A stretch of DNA of 38,848 bases from NCBI GenBank assembly GCA_027604685.1, contig JADHYX010000175.1, positions 5,030 through 43,877 of the forward strand, read 5' to 3'. The notes beneath the pieces are model-generated. The model worked only from the letters and a program-made list of their open reading frames with translations. It made no database searches and had not been told where the DNA came from. The position numbers and the translations under genes are program-made. The stretch's first letter is position 1. Every line of letters starts with the position of its first letter. This DNA comes from Lobulomyces angularis. Its lineage: Eukaryota; Chytridiomycota; Chytridiomycetes; Lobulomycetales; Lobulomycetaceae. Positions 20,677 to 33,117 of this stretch are shown here, piece after piece.

Positions 20677-22452
20677 TCATATTGCATTAGCCTTAGTTTT
20701 CAATCTACAAAACTTGTAATGCTGAAATAGAGCTCTTGACTCAATAAAAGAGGAATCTACAAGAAATTAAATGATATTCAATAAAAAAAAATTACCTTTA
20801 CATAGCGGACATTCCATTTGAAGTCCAACGGCTAAATATATAATTTGCTTTAGAAAAGTATGCTTTTACACTTACCTGGTTTTAAAGTTTCTAAATGCAA
20901 TGACATGCCCCACTCCCTTTTGACAACAGCTTGACCACATATATGACATGGAATATAGTCATATTCTGAATCACTTCTATTATTAGTCTGCGTAGTTTTT
21001 TCCGTCTTCACTTCAGATTCTGTACCATTCGCCAATATGTCTTCATTCAAAATTCCATCAACAATTGTTAGCTCATCTTTTTCTAAAACAGTGTGACGAT
21101 TTACCACATGCTGCCAACAGTCCTCTCTAGAAACAACAAAATTTTATTTAGACTTTTTTATTAATTTTATCGCTATTACTTCGATTTAAACATTTTTGAA
21201 CAGTTGGGGCATTCCACTAATTAAGTATTAATTAAAAAACTCATTTATGAATACCATTTTTTGGCCGGTAAAATGCCCAATCTTCTCCAAATTTTTTTAA
21301 AACGTGTGCCATATGAATATGATTTTTCAAACCTCTTTCACTACTGAGTGGTCTTTGACAAATGTCACAAATAAAAACTTGTTCCACAGGCAACTTGCTT
21401 TTATCAGCTAAATTACGCGTATTATTTGAAGTTGCGTCTAATATTTTTTTTTCTTCTTTTACGTAAGAAATTATCTGCTGCGTGACTTCACTAAAGTCAC
21501 ATTGCTCACTTTCAAACCAATCAAATCTAAAAACTAAGGAGGACATGTCATTTTGATGATTTTTAATTGTAGAGGTGTTCTTAAAACTCCTCCCGTACTT
21601 ATTTCTCTTAACTTCATAACCAGGATACAAATTTTCCATAAAGTTCTCCATAATTATTGGTTTAAAGTTATTTTTGAGACCTTGATTAATTACATCCCAT
21701 CTGACATGTTGACCTTTAACTAAAAACATAAATTTATTCATTTTTTGAAAGTTAAAAACCTAAGCTCAGTATTACTTGGCCAGTAATAATAGAATTAGAA
21801 TTTCGTTTAAGAACTGAAGTAACTGAATTAAAGAAATGAGACATTAAAAACCGGTGTAATCTAAAGTCTTCGGTCCCCAAATGAGGATGATTCCTTTACA
21901 TCTGTTAAAAGAGAATTTAAACCGCAATAACATACCATAACACTATATCAAATAATTGTTTCCCTAACGGCATACTTTCACACTTCCCCTCACCAATACT
22001 ATTTTTATCATCAAAAGAGCCAAATTCTTTTGATAATTCCCAGGCGTTAATTCCGTGCAAAATCTGAATCTTTTCTTTTCCAAATTTTTCTATTTTACTC
22101 ACGATTTCTTTTGCATCATGATACTTGGTCATTAGTTGTTCTGATACAAAAAAAAATAAGTTTTTTTCATCGAAAATAAGTATGAATTTGAATGTATTTC
22201 AAAAAAACATCTATATTACCTTACCTTTGCTATCGAACGTAGTTGCTATAATCTGAAACTTTGTAGCCTTATCATTAATTCCAAAGTATGTGTGTGCAGC
22301 ATTCAGCAGATTGCCATTCTCCTTCCACAACAGCTTGCATAAAGCTTAATATTAAAAAAAAAATTAAACATTTTTGTAAAACTCTCGCTACCTAAAGCAA
22401 AACTCATATTTCCATCACCAAGTATCAACACCTTTTTTATATCTTCAGACAT
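20677..22452 (-). CDS. BMT5-like (DUF2431) rRNA methyltransferase domain joined to zinc fingers
   Basis: Nine exons, 22452-22392, 22344-22225, 22140-21936, 21893-21760, 21719-21255, 21216-21180, 21126-20876, 20831-20796 and 20756-20677, give about 462 residues. The N-terminal half is a BMT5-like Rossmann methyltransferase: VLILGDGNMSFALAL is the SAM-binding loop, then IIATTFDSK, a helical stretch, FDIVLWNHPHLGTED in place of the usual IIFNFPHxG, RFLMSHFFNSV, and YPGYEVKRN near its end. Yeast Bmt5 makes m3U in 25S rRNA with this fold. The C-terminal half carries four zinc-binding modules: CDICQRPLSSERGLKNHIH, CPNCSKMFKSKEDCWQHV, CHICGQAVVKREWGMSLH and CPLCKDSSFIESRALFQHY followed by a Cys. The fingers may guide the enzyme to its RNA. 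The fusion is certain if the model is right: all eight introns preserve frame. Confidence 0.85.
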
Positions 22453-22978
22453 ATTTGCTGCAATAAATGAAATTTTTTAATCAGTGTTTTTTTTTTTTTT
22501 TTTTTTTCTTAAGAAAAAAATCTAAAAAAATGTAATTTTAACCGTTTGTTAAAAACAAACTCATACAGAAAGTTGCACCAAAAACTCAAAACAAATAAAA
22601 AAAATTTCCACATCCTATGTCCATGCAACATATTGCATTTGTTAATTTGCCGTTTCAAATATTTTCGAAAGCACCACAACAATAAACCAACAACTAAAAC
22701 CTGAACCAAGTGCTTAGTTTGGTTTTTATTGGTTGAAATAGTGTATGTGAGGTCTATTTTAACTACCAGAGAGATTGAGTGAAAGTCTGGTTAACTAATA
22801 GCAGGAAAAATTTAATTTAAATTCATAAGAAGTAATTCCATTACTGTGCATTTTAGTAAAAACAGATTTTGTGTAAGTTTTAAAAACTTAATGAAGTATA
22901 ATAAAGTTTGTTGTAAAATTACACTAATTTTCATAAAAAAATACAATACTATTAAGCTAAATTGGTATATGTTAAGAG
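22453..22978. other. Spacer with one doubtful short frame
   Basis: The minus strand is open at 22509-22709 with hydrophobic, aromatic composition; its only ATG gives about 40 residues (starting MLHGHRMWKFFLFVL). No family signature, no splice partner that I can defend and no strong start context, so I do not call it a gene. The rest is AT-rich spacer between the methyltransferase promoter and the HEAT-protein 3' end. Confidence 0.4.
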
Positions 22979-25900
22979 TCACGTTTCTGGCATTTTAACA
23001 CTGGCAATATTTTCTTTTTCTTTTGTTTTGTTAATACTTTGTTTATAAAGTCTATTTGAGTCCTTAAAAGCCAACGCAAGTTTCTTCGAAATGTTGAATT
23101 TTGGTCTATATCCGTTGTTTATGTTAGATATTCTAAAAGTAATTAATAAAAATAAGAAAACATAGGAAAAGTAATTACCTTTTTTTTTTAATTTTATTAT
23201 TAGTTAATTCCTCTTTCCATAATTCCTCACTTGTTTTTTCACTTGAGTTGATTTCTGTGAGAATGTTTTCCATTTTTGCCATATCTTTTACTTGAAAAAT
23301 TACGTCTTCTAGTTCTTTTTCTGTAACAAGTGTTGTTCTTAGAATAATTTCAATTTCTTCTTGAGTGTGACCATTATACATATTTAATAATTTATGTGGA
23401 TAACCTTTATTGGAATTTCCAGCTTCTAATTCAGATAATATTTTTTGTTTTTCTGCCTCTTCAATTTTGTTATTCTTCGGAGTGATTAAGTAACTACGAT
23501 TCTTCTTTTTTCTAGTGATGCTTCTGGGCGACTGCTTTGCGTTGTGTGATGAACTCTGATTTAAATTTAATGGCATGGTATTGGCAATTGCATTAGAATT
23601 TTCACTTAAAGTCATCACTTTGTGCCCTTCACTAGTTAAGAGCTTAGAATTTTTCTCCAAGCTAGAATTAATTTCGTCTGTTTCTAGTTCTTCGAACTCT
23701 TTTTTAGCATTGGATTTAGAAATTACTTTTTGAGCTGGTGGTGTTATACTAAAACCGGTCTGTTGAAGTACTCGTTCCGCTTCCTTTCTGACTAGGTCAG
23801 ATTTATCATTAAGTAAGTTGTAGATGCCCTCTTTCAATTCAAGGTTATCTTCTTGCCTCATAATGGTAAATGTGGCTCTAATCGCTTCAGCTTTTACGCT
23901 GGAATGTGGTTCATGATATAATAGCCAGAGTAGGGTTTCCTTAAGTTTTGGCCCAGAATATCCACTTAAGCCAAGTGCTACCAAGTTTAGTCATTTTTTT
24001 AATGGGATATTTACCTTTAATTGCATATGCTCTGACTTTCCATTCTATATCATCGCATTTTTCTATTAATTTATTTATGAGAAGTCGATGATTTGTAGCC
24101 AACACACACGCAACCTTGCAAGCCTCAATCCTATATCAAACTTTAAATGTCAACAATAACTATAATAATTACCTGACATCGGTAAAATTGTCATCAAATG
24201 TATTTAAAAATTTCATCATTGACTGATTAGTCAATATCTTTAATTGACCAAAACAGCTTAATGCTTCAATACGTTTATTTGGATCTACATGAGAGAGTAA
24301 ATTTATTATCCAGTCAAAAACAGGTTTTCCGACTCCAAGGTGTGCTAAAATATTTGTTGCTGTGGTTCTGACAACGGACGACCAGTCGTTCCACATCAAA
24401 TCTAAAAAATATTGCACAGCCATATTTACAGGATTTTGATACAACGGATTGATAGTATTAAAGTTTATCGGTGTGCCTACTTCTACATTTTCTGCTAGCA
24501 TTCTTACCCATTTTTCCAGCATTTCAAGGCAATCCTAAATGAGGTAAGTAAGAATCAGTTGTAACTTAGAAAGCGAAAAGAATTTACCATTCTCAATCTC
24601 CAATTAGTGTTTTTACAGCCTTCAAAAAAAGCTTCGAATAGCAAAACCTTTTAGATTTATTATTTACTTCGATTTTAACAAGTTGCAAATTACCAAATAT
24701 TTTTTATCAAGAGAAAGCAAAACTTCCTTCACTTGCTTTGTTTTCGAAAGTTGTAGAAGTCCTAATCCATATTCAACTACTGTTTTTATCGATATGTAGT
24801 CGATCTGCTTCGAGTGTATTAAAGATAAAGCACTCAACAATTTTTCATCTTCTGACCCTTTACGTAGCATATCGCGCAAAGTTTCTCTAAAAGTTAATGC
24901 ATCCCAGCGAGTTAAGCTCTGAGTGGCTAAAATTATATGAAGAGAATGACAATTATTCGACGTTCATATGCCTTTACCTTTTAACTGCAAAAGTAACTTT
25001 ACAGCTTCGTATTTCAATTGCTTGTGATCGCATTCCCGTAAAGCTAAAGACAAAACATGAAACAGCGTACTATAAGCTTCAGTATTAAAATGAGGAATTT
25101 GGTTTAAATTTTTGTATGGTGAGTATAGGAAATCAGACAGTGTTAATATTGTTAGATTATTGGGATTGCTTTTTTCTTTTTCCTTGTGGGAAGAGCTATT
25201 AGTTAACAAACGCACTAAAAAACAGTTGAGAACTTTAAAACATAAAGTATGGCTTACCTTCTCCTACGAAATGATTCAAGTTAAAAGCCTCAGTATCTTC
25301 TTCCTCTTTAATAAAATCGTTGACCTTGAAATCGTCGTTTTCAACATTTTGAGTTAAACTTAAGTTTTGACGCATTTTAAACGTATCATTATTTAATTTA
25401 GCATTTAAAATAATTTTCTTTAATTTGTCTTTGTCCTGCGTTTTGGTTCTAGATTCCTCTAAATTTAATTCATTATTATGCAACAGATTATTCTTTTTGG
25501 TTTTATTTAAGTTTTTTAGGTCTTCGTCAATTTCAAAGTCATCGGCTTCAAGTTCAATGTCATCTCCTACACCGTCATCTTCAGCTTCTGGTGGAGGTAG
25601 AATTAACTTAAAATCCTGATCTTTAACTTCCAAAAGAGTTTCTTCATTTAAGTCAACATTTATACTATTATTTAGGTATTCCCCTTCTTTACCCACAGAT
25701 GGAGAGCCAGTTTTGGATTTTCTTGCCAAACTTTTACGTTTTTCTTGCCTCTTCGTTTCATTACTTCTGGTTGCAGTAGCAACTTCATTTAATTTTTGCG
25801 TCGCATCTTGCCCTATACCAGAGTGACCTGTTAATGTTGTTCTAAGTAAAAAATCTATATTGGAAGGAGTAGCTTGTAAGGTTAATCCCTGTTCGTTTAT

Positions 25901-27181
25901 ACTATCTTTAATTAACTTTCTCAAAAGTTTAATTGTAGACTTGGACAAAGTTTTTTTATTAATTGAGTCTTGATTTACTGCTGTTGGAACTATCACGGAA
26001 TTTGAAATTTCTTTAACTGTGGGAATTAGACTTATTTTTGAGTCTTTAACTTCCTCATTTTCTTTTATAGATGAAGAAAAACTAGAATCTAAATTAATTT
26101 CAGGAGAAGGATGCTGGTTTGAACAACTTATTGACTTGGATCTTAATCTTTTAGAAACTTTTAAAAAATTATCTATCTCTTGCTCTTTTTGTCCTGTCGC
26201 ACTTGTTAATCTTTCAACAGCTTGTATAATTTTTTCTTTATTATTTTTTTTTTGTTCGTCATCGTGAGAAGTATTTTCCGCCAAGAGCTTTTCTAAATTT
26301 ACCTTTTCGCTTTCTTGCCAAACTTCCAGCATATATGGAACATTTCTAAAACATAAATGCGCAAGCTCAAATATATTTTTAATACCTTGTTAAATATGAA
26401 TCGGTAGTTTTATTTGAAGAGCAAATCTTTGCCGCCAAGCTTAAGATGCCTCTTTCATTGTTTAGGTTACAATTCTCTAAATCGTGAAATTTTATTTCTT
26501 CAAAATTTTTTTCTTTCACTGTTATTAGTTTACAATTATCTTCAAGTTTGAACTTGCTAAGAAAGTGCTTTTTTGTTGCTTCATTTTTCCAGCTGGATTT
26601 ATGAATAAAATTTAATAATTCATTATCTTTTAATGAGTGCCTCTCAAATTTTGTGCCTACTACTTCTTTTTTTTTTTCATTTCCCAGTATATCCATTCCA
26701 AATGGCCACTCACATCTTTCTTTTATAACTTTTTCATTGAATTTTAATTTAAATTCGGAATTTTTGTTTTCATTTTCTTTATTTGTGGAAGAATCATTCA
26801 TAACCATTTTATTGTAACTTTTTATTCCTCTTAAAACTTCATTGATTTCCTTCAATTGAGTTTCATACACAGGTGGTAAAATTGGAGGTACTCTAAAAAC
26901 CGAAGCTCCATGAATTTGATGTACTGGTCCATCCTAGAAATATACATTTAGGTAAGTTTGTTATTAAACTCAATAGTTACCATGGCTTCCACTATGGGAT
27001 TTTTTCGTCTAGTTTGGGCAGAATATTTTCGTAATGTCTGCTTCCTTGTAGGCTTACTATAGTTTCTAACTTTTTGATCAGACAGAGGTTTAATTGGAAC
27101 AACTTCCTTGTAGCCTAATGATTTGCTTTTGCTTTTACCATTGATGGTTGCTTCAACCAAATCAATCAGAGTGGTAGGCAT
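22979..27181 (-). CDS. Large HEAT-repeat protein, HEATR4-like (tentative)
   Basis: Ten exons, 27181-26981, 26933-26386, 26345-25258, 25214-24978, 24926-24694, 24647-24588, 24534-24173, 24130-24015, 23977-23179 and 23132-22979, encode about 1265 residues. The first 60% is Lys/Glu/Ser/Asn-rich and mostly disordered, with a basic segment (TRKQTLRKYSAQTRRKNP) and coiled stretches. Helical repeats start near residue 600 (ALRECDHKQLKYEAVKLLLQ) and become clear HEAT/armadillo units: WNDWSSVVRTTATNILAHLG, DPNKRIEALSCFGQL, DNFTDVRIEACKVACVLA, DIEWKVRAYAIKALG, SSVKAEAIRATFTIM and SDLVRKEAERVLQQTG. A long basic tail follows. Such arrays are protein-binding scaffolds. The layout (disordered N-half, C-terminal HEAT block) resembles HEATR4, expressed in ciliated cells, but I cannot confirm orthology without a search. 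Confidence 0.75.
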
Positions 27182-27313
27182 TTTATTTTAGTTTTACTAT
27201 TTTCACAACTTTTTTTTTTCGTGATTGGCAATCCCTTACAACTGAAACATACAAAATTTTTCAAAAACAATTATTAAAATAAATTAACGCATATTATCAT
27301 TATTAAATACTAT

Positions 27314-30300
27314 CTAGTTTGACAATGATTCAAAAAAAAAAGTGCAAAACATTCTTCTGGTCCGTTCTTCAAATAACACTGTAAAAAGGTTATTTGTCTG
27401 GGAAATTTGTTCAACCTGAGGAAAACAAAAATTTTGCTGAAAGTAAAATAAAAATAAAATTATTTACCAATTTTTCCAGCATTTTGGTATTGTTTTTTTT
27501 CTTAGCTACATCTAAAAATAAATTTATATTAATATATTGATTTGGCGATTTTAAATACTGGTTAAGAATTCAAGTACAGAAACATCAAAGTAGTAAACTA
27601 TTCTAGTTTCCAAAAATTGATCATCCTTAGTATCCATAAGAGATTTTATAAAGTTAAATATTTCCTGATATTCAACTTTTTCCATAAATTGTAAAAAAAC
27701 TGATGCACTAAAAAAATCTATTTTTCAAATCGTCAAAACATATATTAAGAAATTTTTTGTTTAGTATTTACCTTCCAATTTAACACAGCAGTCTATTATT
27801 CTGCTAGAATATCTTGACTTAGCAGCAAAGTACTCCCTCATATTTCCTTCACAAAAAAAATTAGATTCTAAACTAATAACACTGAAGTAATTCTTTAAGC
27901 TGGCTCGAAAATCATAATTCAGATAGTTCAAATCTCCTAAGCAGTTTAATACTTTCACAGTATACAGTGTATTTTGAACCATATCAAGCTTATCAGAGTT
28001 TAATTTTTGCAAAATTTTTGTATACAATTTTATCAAAAATTTTATAAGCAATGTTTTTTTCTTCTGATTAAACTTTTCAATGGGTTGGTTAGGATCAGCG
28101 GGCCTAAAATATTGAAAGTACATTATAGCATTAAAAACTTACCAATTAAGGAAAATTTGTGACATTATTCCGAAATTGGCATGATCGATTTGTTCACTCT
28201 TGCTTAAATTCAATGACAGGCAAGCCGCTAGTATGCCCCCTGTAAACCAACTTAATCTAAAATCTTCTAAATTAATCAAAATATCAATAAAGGCATCTTG
28301 AATTTCCTAAAAAATTAATTTCTTTCCATCATTACAACTTTTCGTACCTCTACATTTTTTAAATTTGAATCACCAAGAAAGTTCGCCAAGATAACTGATA
28401 TGGAATGGAATAATTTAAAATCGAAATTAGTATCAATTTGCTTGTGTTGAACATAAACATCTGAATTACAAATTTTTTGTATCATTAATAACTAAAATAA
28501 ATTTTCAATAAAATCCAAATACCGCCAAATGGAATTAATAGTTTTTCAGCAAACTTATCCATAGTAATTACGGCAGTTGCAAGGCATGCCGAAAGAAAAT
28601 GAATGTGAAGATGAGAACCTAAGGAAAGAAAATGGGAAATATGGTTAGTTTTTTTAAATATTTTGCCAAACTTTCTCCCAAAGAATTCTGTCCCTTGCTA
28701 ATTCTACTTAGCAATAAACTTTTTCCAGTCGAATTTGTAGGATTTTTTAGAAAATCAATTAATAAAAAAGTCAAAACTTTTTTATAATTGTATAAGGTAT
28801 TGCTCTAGAAAAAGGAAAAAAAAAAGTAAAGAACAATAAAACTTCAATCATTGAAGTTATACGATATCAAAATAACCAATCAGTCTATCCATGGGAATAT
28901 TATAGTTTTTTTTTTTTTCCAAAACCTCCTTCATCATTGTATCTAAAGCTTGTGAAAAAGCTACTTGAAAGGCTAAAACTTTGATCTCATCTCGCCCAGG
29001 TAAGCCTGAAAATTTAAAGATTTTGGTAACGCAATCGAAGATCAAAGTAGATTTGTCATACTCTCCCTTCAAATTTATATGAAACGAAAAAGGAGAAGGT
29101 ATAATGCCTACCTTTTGATAGTAATAATTAGCCTGCGCACTCAAGAATGGAATACTGACCGTAGGAGAGATCAATGTAGCATTAATCTCTTGAAGCAGAA
29201 CCTCTGAGTCATTCGATGTTATTGAGGTTAAAAGATTTTGCTTAAACTGATGAGCCTAAAAATATAATGTTTTTGTTTTTTGGCAAAAATAGCTTATCTT
29301 TGTTTATTACATCATATATCGGCAACGCAGACTCTGGTATCTTAGGTTTGGACACTTTTGTTTTATACAACTCTACACCCTTTCTACATGATAAATCTCC
29401 TATTTTCCATTTTTTAACATAATAAATTCATTTAAAAAAATTTAGATAAATAAAAACCAATTAAGTAAATTTCATTCCAGATTTCCACATTGTCGAAAAA
29501 TAAACAAATTTTTTCTAAAAACTTATTGATGTTAATATATATCAATTTTTCCTTTTCTTCCAGTTTACTTTTAGCACTGTGATTAGTTTTATTCTCATCC
29601 TCTAACTTAAATTTTGCGGTATACTTTAGTGTCAAATTTTTTGCTGCCAAAAAGACAAAACTTTTAATCAGTTTAAAAAAATTTGACTGTGTTTTAGTTG
29701 AAATTTTTCTTTCACAAATTTCGAAAAATTCCGACTTTAATTCCAAAAGCATTCGATCTGGTAAAAACAAATTTAATGACACTTGAAAACTAAATGTATT
29801 GCACAAGCTACCTGCGTTGCACTCGACAAATGCAATAGCTAAAGAGACCCATATTAAGCCCGCAGCTTCTATTTGGCCAGATTTAAAAGCAATTCTTGCT
29901 AAGTTATTCCTCACAATCGAGCCTACTTTAATACTTTCAACGTCTACCGCTAAAATTGGTATTATTTCCATAAATTTTTTTGACGTAACTATCTTAGATA
30001 CTTGGATTTGAATTGGCAAGTTTGAGGAAATAGGTTTCTGATCTTGCAACAATATAGCTGTTAACCTTTCCAGTTTCCTAAATCTTTATCATTTATTTTA
30101 GCTTAATTCAATAACCGCACTATAATTATGGGCTTATCTATATAAAATACCTTTCACTATCAAAATTAAATTCTTTCGCTGTTTTTAAATATTTATCAGC
30201 ATTGGTATAATCTTTTAAACAAAAGTAATAATTTGCCAAATCGAAAGCAATTTCTTTTAAGCTTTCCACGTCAACATTTGATGAACCGTATATGTCACCC

Positions 30301-30892
30301 TTTACAGAAGAATCAGCGAAAAAATTAAAGATTTTCAAAACTGTTAATTGTAATTTTTTTTACCATGGAATATTCATCAAGAGCATTATTTAAATAATAA
30401 ATAGCGGACTTATTGCATTCATTACACAGTTTTGAACATATTCTAATATGGTGCCTCCTACGATTAAAAGACTTTTAAAAATGAACTGTGGATATGTTTC
30501 CTACCAAAAGTTGATAAAATCTGGCTTATTTTCAGAATTTTTTACTTTAAATTTCGCAATGGCAATTAAAAGCTCTAAAATATTGTAATTGTTGTTTTTA
30601 TTAATGAAAAGAGCAATAAAGTTCGAATACGAGGAATTTTACTGTTATCCCAAAAATATTCTTCAATTTTATCCAGATCCCAATTAGAACAAAACGAACT
30701 TAATAGATTAATATATGGATCATTTAACCTATTTTTATCTCCTCTTTCGAACAACAGATTTATTACTTCCTTTTGTTGAACTGCTGAAACTTCTTCTAGT
30801 TTTTGTGGGTTTAAAATATAATCAGATATAGATATTGGGTTATAAGATATCTTGGTAATTTCCTTCTCATAGTTATGGTATTCTGCTTCCAT
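27314..30892 (-). CDS. INTS8: Integrator complex subunit 8
   Basis: Sixteen exons: 30892-30631, 30574-30505, 30457-30364, 30299-30151, 30077-29812, 29781-29458, 29399-29311, 29255-28863, 28804-28672, 28618-28523, 28460-28348, 28306-28143, 28103-27772, 27699-27559, 27511-27468 and 27415-27314. They encode about 923 residues against 995 in human. The match is clearest at both ends: SNWDLDKIEEYFW mirrors KWDLDILEKSL in the human N-terminus; the C-terminus has RYSSRIIDCCVKLE, FLQFMEKVEYQEIFNFI, YYFDVSVLEFLT and the final TRRMFCTFFFESLSN, in step with human MIKCC, FLREIDYKTAFKSL, YIWDVTILEYLTYL and KKKFLQAMAKLYF. Repeated TPR-like helices fill the middle. In animals INTS8 docks PP2A onto Integrator, which ends unproductive Pol II transcription and cleaves snRNA 3' ends. 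The spacing to the HEAT gene is only 132 bp. Confidence 0.88.
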
Positions 30893-31139
30893 CTAAAGTA
30901 AATATTTATTTTTTGTAGAAAAATTTAAATTCAAAATTTTAACTCTTCAATTAAAATTTTATTTGAGACTATAAAATAATCAAATTTATGAAGCTCTTTA
31001 ATATCAAACTATAAATAATTCTATCACACTGTATACGTTGTTAAAATTACAAACACGACCATCTAAATTTGTGTATTCCGCTTTCTACCTTTAAAAACTT
31101 AACTAATTCAAATATTTCAACAATTAAACAAGGTTATTT

Positions 31140-32048
31140 TTAATGTTCAATATATTGTGGAGGATTGAAGCCAATTATATCATCATAACTTGGAGGATGA
31201 ATTTCAACCGCAAACTCCTGCGTTTGAATATCTGACCCACGTGGTAAGGAGGAAAGAGACTCAATCGAATACATATCACTAAATGGATTCTCCAAAAGAG
31301 GGGGAGAAAATTGCTGCCTTTGAGTCGGTGTTTCCTGATGAGGAGTAATGTATGAAGAAAAATGTTCATTACGACTATTGGAGACAATCATATGGTTATC
31401 AGCATTTACGTTCATAACATTAATACTTTGACGGGGACGTGTATTATTTTCTAATTGTTGATATCTCCTCACATCGGCTGTTGCTGAATAATTTTGTGAA
31501 TTTTGAGATACATTTGTCATAACTGGATTGGTGCGATTTTGTGAAAGGTTCGGCATGATTTTTGCATTTGATAGGTTTCTTGTGACGCTATTTGTATTCG
31601 TGGAGTTGCTTTGCTGGATTTTATCATTTCTGTCACGAATCATTATGTATGTGGATTTGTATGAACTGCTGACATTGTCTTTAATTTCATTGTTTAAATC
31701 GATTGGAACCGATTTTGATCTTTGACCGATGTAATCATTATTACTTTCTTCAGAATTAAATTCATAGTTACTTTTACTTTGAGTTACACTTCTTAAAGCG
31801 CCAATATTTTCATAAGTAAGATTAAGATTATCTTCTAGCAGAGAATCTATATAATCCAACTGATTTTGCTCAACTTTCAGCAGATCAGTAAGATTTCCTT
31901 CAAGAGTAGTAGCCGGTTCTTCATTTGCAATGCTATTTTTCGAAAACTAATTATGGGATGAAAGAAATATTAAAAAAAAATTTTCTGTTGTTAATTACTA
32001 AAAATTTTGAGTTTGTTTAGTTACTATTTTTTTCAACTTTCTTTGCAT
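31140..32048 (-). CDS. Disordered protein with two C-terminal PPxY motifs
   Basis: Two exons, 32048-32025 and 31946-31140, give about 276 residues. The long exon lacks an ATG, so translation needs the short first exon (MQRKLKKI), which joins in frame through a GTAACT donor and ATTAG acceptor. The first 60 residues are acidic and helical (LTDLLKVEQNQLDYIDSLLE). The remainder is Asn/Ser/Gln-rich and probably disordered. The C-terminus carries HPPSYDDI and NPPQYIEH, two PPxY motifs that bind WW domains, as in adaptors of Nedd4/Rsp5 ubiquitin ligases. A proline-rich SPPLLENPF precedes them. There is no transmembrane or arrestin fold that I can see. I infer a soluble WW-domain adaptor or substrate; the family is unknown. 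It is divergent from ARL6 with 64 bp between start codons. Confidence 0.72.
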
Positions 32049-32112
32049 AAGGTATTTTGAAAGTGAACTTTGGTTGAATTTTTTAAAACTCCGCTTTAAA
32101 ACTTGTTCAAGA
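32049..32112. promoter_or_regulatory. 64-bp divergent promoter between PPxY gene and ARL6
   Basis: The two start codons face away from each other with only 64 bp between them, so both transcripts must start in or near this segment or inside each other's first exons. I see no clear TATA box or palindromic operator. Confidence 0.5.
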
Positions 32113-32914
32113 ATGAAGTTTTTCACAAGTTTACTCCAGCAGCTTGGATTACTGAAAAAAAAAGTGAATGTTTTAATGGTGGGATTAGATAATAGTGGAA
32201 AGACCACCTTAATTAATAATTTTAGTGCAGAAAAGGTGTTTTACTTTGTTTTTTTTTTTTTAGATAATTTAATCAAATTCCTTAGATCTCCCCAATAGAT
32301 GTTGTGCCGACAGTAACATTAAAATGAAGTAAATTTATAAATATCTTTTTATTAATTCATCCAGGTTGGATTCACAATTTCCCAATTTAACAAAAAAAAT
32401 GTTCATATTACTTGCTTTGATATGAGTGGACAAGGAAAATACAGGGATTTATGGTATATAAGAAATAATTCAACTGATTGTAATGTTGTTTTTAAATTTA
32501 AGGGAGCATTATTATAATGACACAGACGCTATAATATTTGTAGTAGACTTGAGTGATAAATTGCGATGCTGTGTTGCAAGAGATGAGCTTGAAATCATGC
32601 TAGCAAACAATGGTAACAACTTCTTCAAAATGTTTAAAGTTAATTCCTTCAAAAAAATAGCGCTGAAGGAAAAAAGAGTTCCAATATTATTTTTTGGAAA
32701 CAAGAGTGATTTACCAGATATTATGGAGCCAGCTGAATGTTCACAGATTTTAGGATTAGAAAATATAAAAAATCATAACTGGTACATATGGTAGTGTAAA
32801 AGAAGCAATCGGAATTGTTAATAGTTCTTTGTATTTAGCTCATGCAACGCGTTAACGGGTGAAGGATTGGAGAGTGGAATGGGTTGGTTAATTCATACTT
32901 TAGAAAACGAGTGA
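32113..32914 (+). CDS. ARL6: ADP-ribosylation factor-like GTPase 6 (BBS3)
   Basis: Six exons, 32113-32235, 32286-32312, 32365-32453, 32503-32612, 32661-32790 and 32839-32914, encode about 184 residues (human 186). The start (SLLQQLGLLKKKVNVLMV) is the amphipathic helix typical of ARL6 and lacks the Gly2 myristoylation site of ARF1. GTP-binding motifs: GLDNSGKTT (P-loop), PTVGF (switch I), FDMSGQGKYRDLWEHYY (switch II, where DMSGQG is diagnostic of ARL6), FFGNKSDL (NKxD) and CSCNALTGEGL. ARL6 recruits the BBSome to membranes at the ciliary base for trafficking of ciliary membrane cargo, and mutations cause Bardet-Biedl syndrome 3. Together with CEP20 it supports a flagellated organism. The 27-nt exon 2 supplies SPIDVV just before switch I. 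Confidence 0.94.
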
Positions 32915-33117
32915 AGTTGAGCATTTGTGCATTTATCTTTAATTACGTTTTATGACGCTGAATCTCATAAAAGAATATTTTGATTATAAATTTGTAGCTT
33001 TTTGTTATATTAATAGATTGCAAAAGTAGAAATAAATTCTATCTTCATCAATTTAAATTGAATTCTTACTTTTTCAGCCACTTTTCTAATAATCCAATTT
33101 TTTTTTTTTTTTTATAA

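Noticed and set aside
22509..22709. Minus-strand 66-codon hydrophobic open frame
   Set aside because: The full length depends on a TTG start. The ATG-started part is 40 residues with no motif or splice support.
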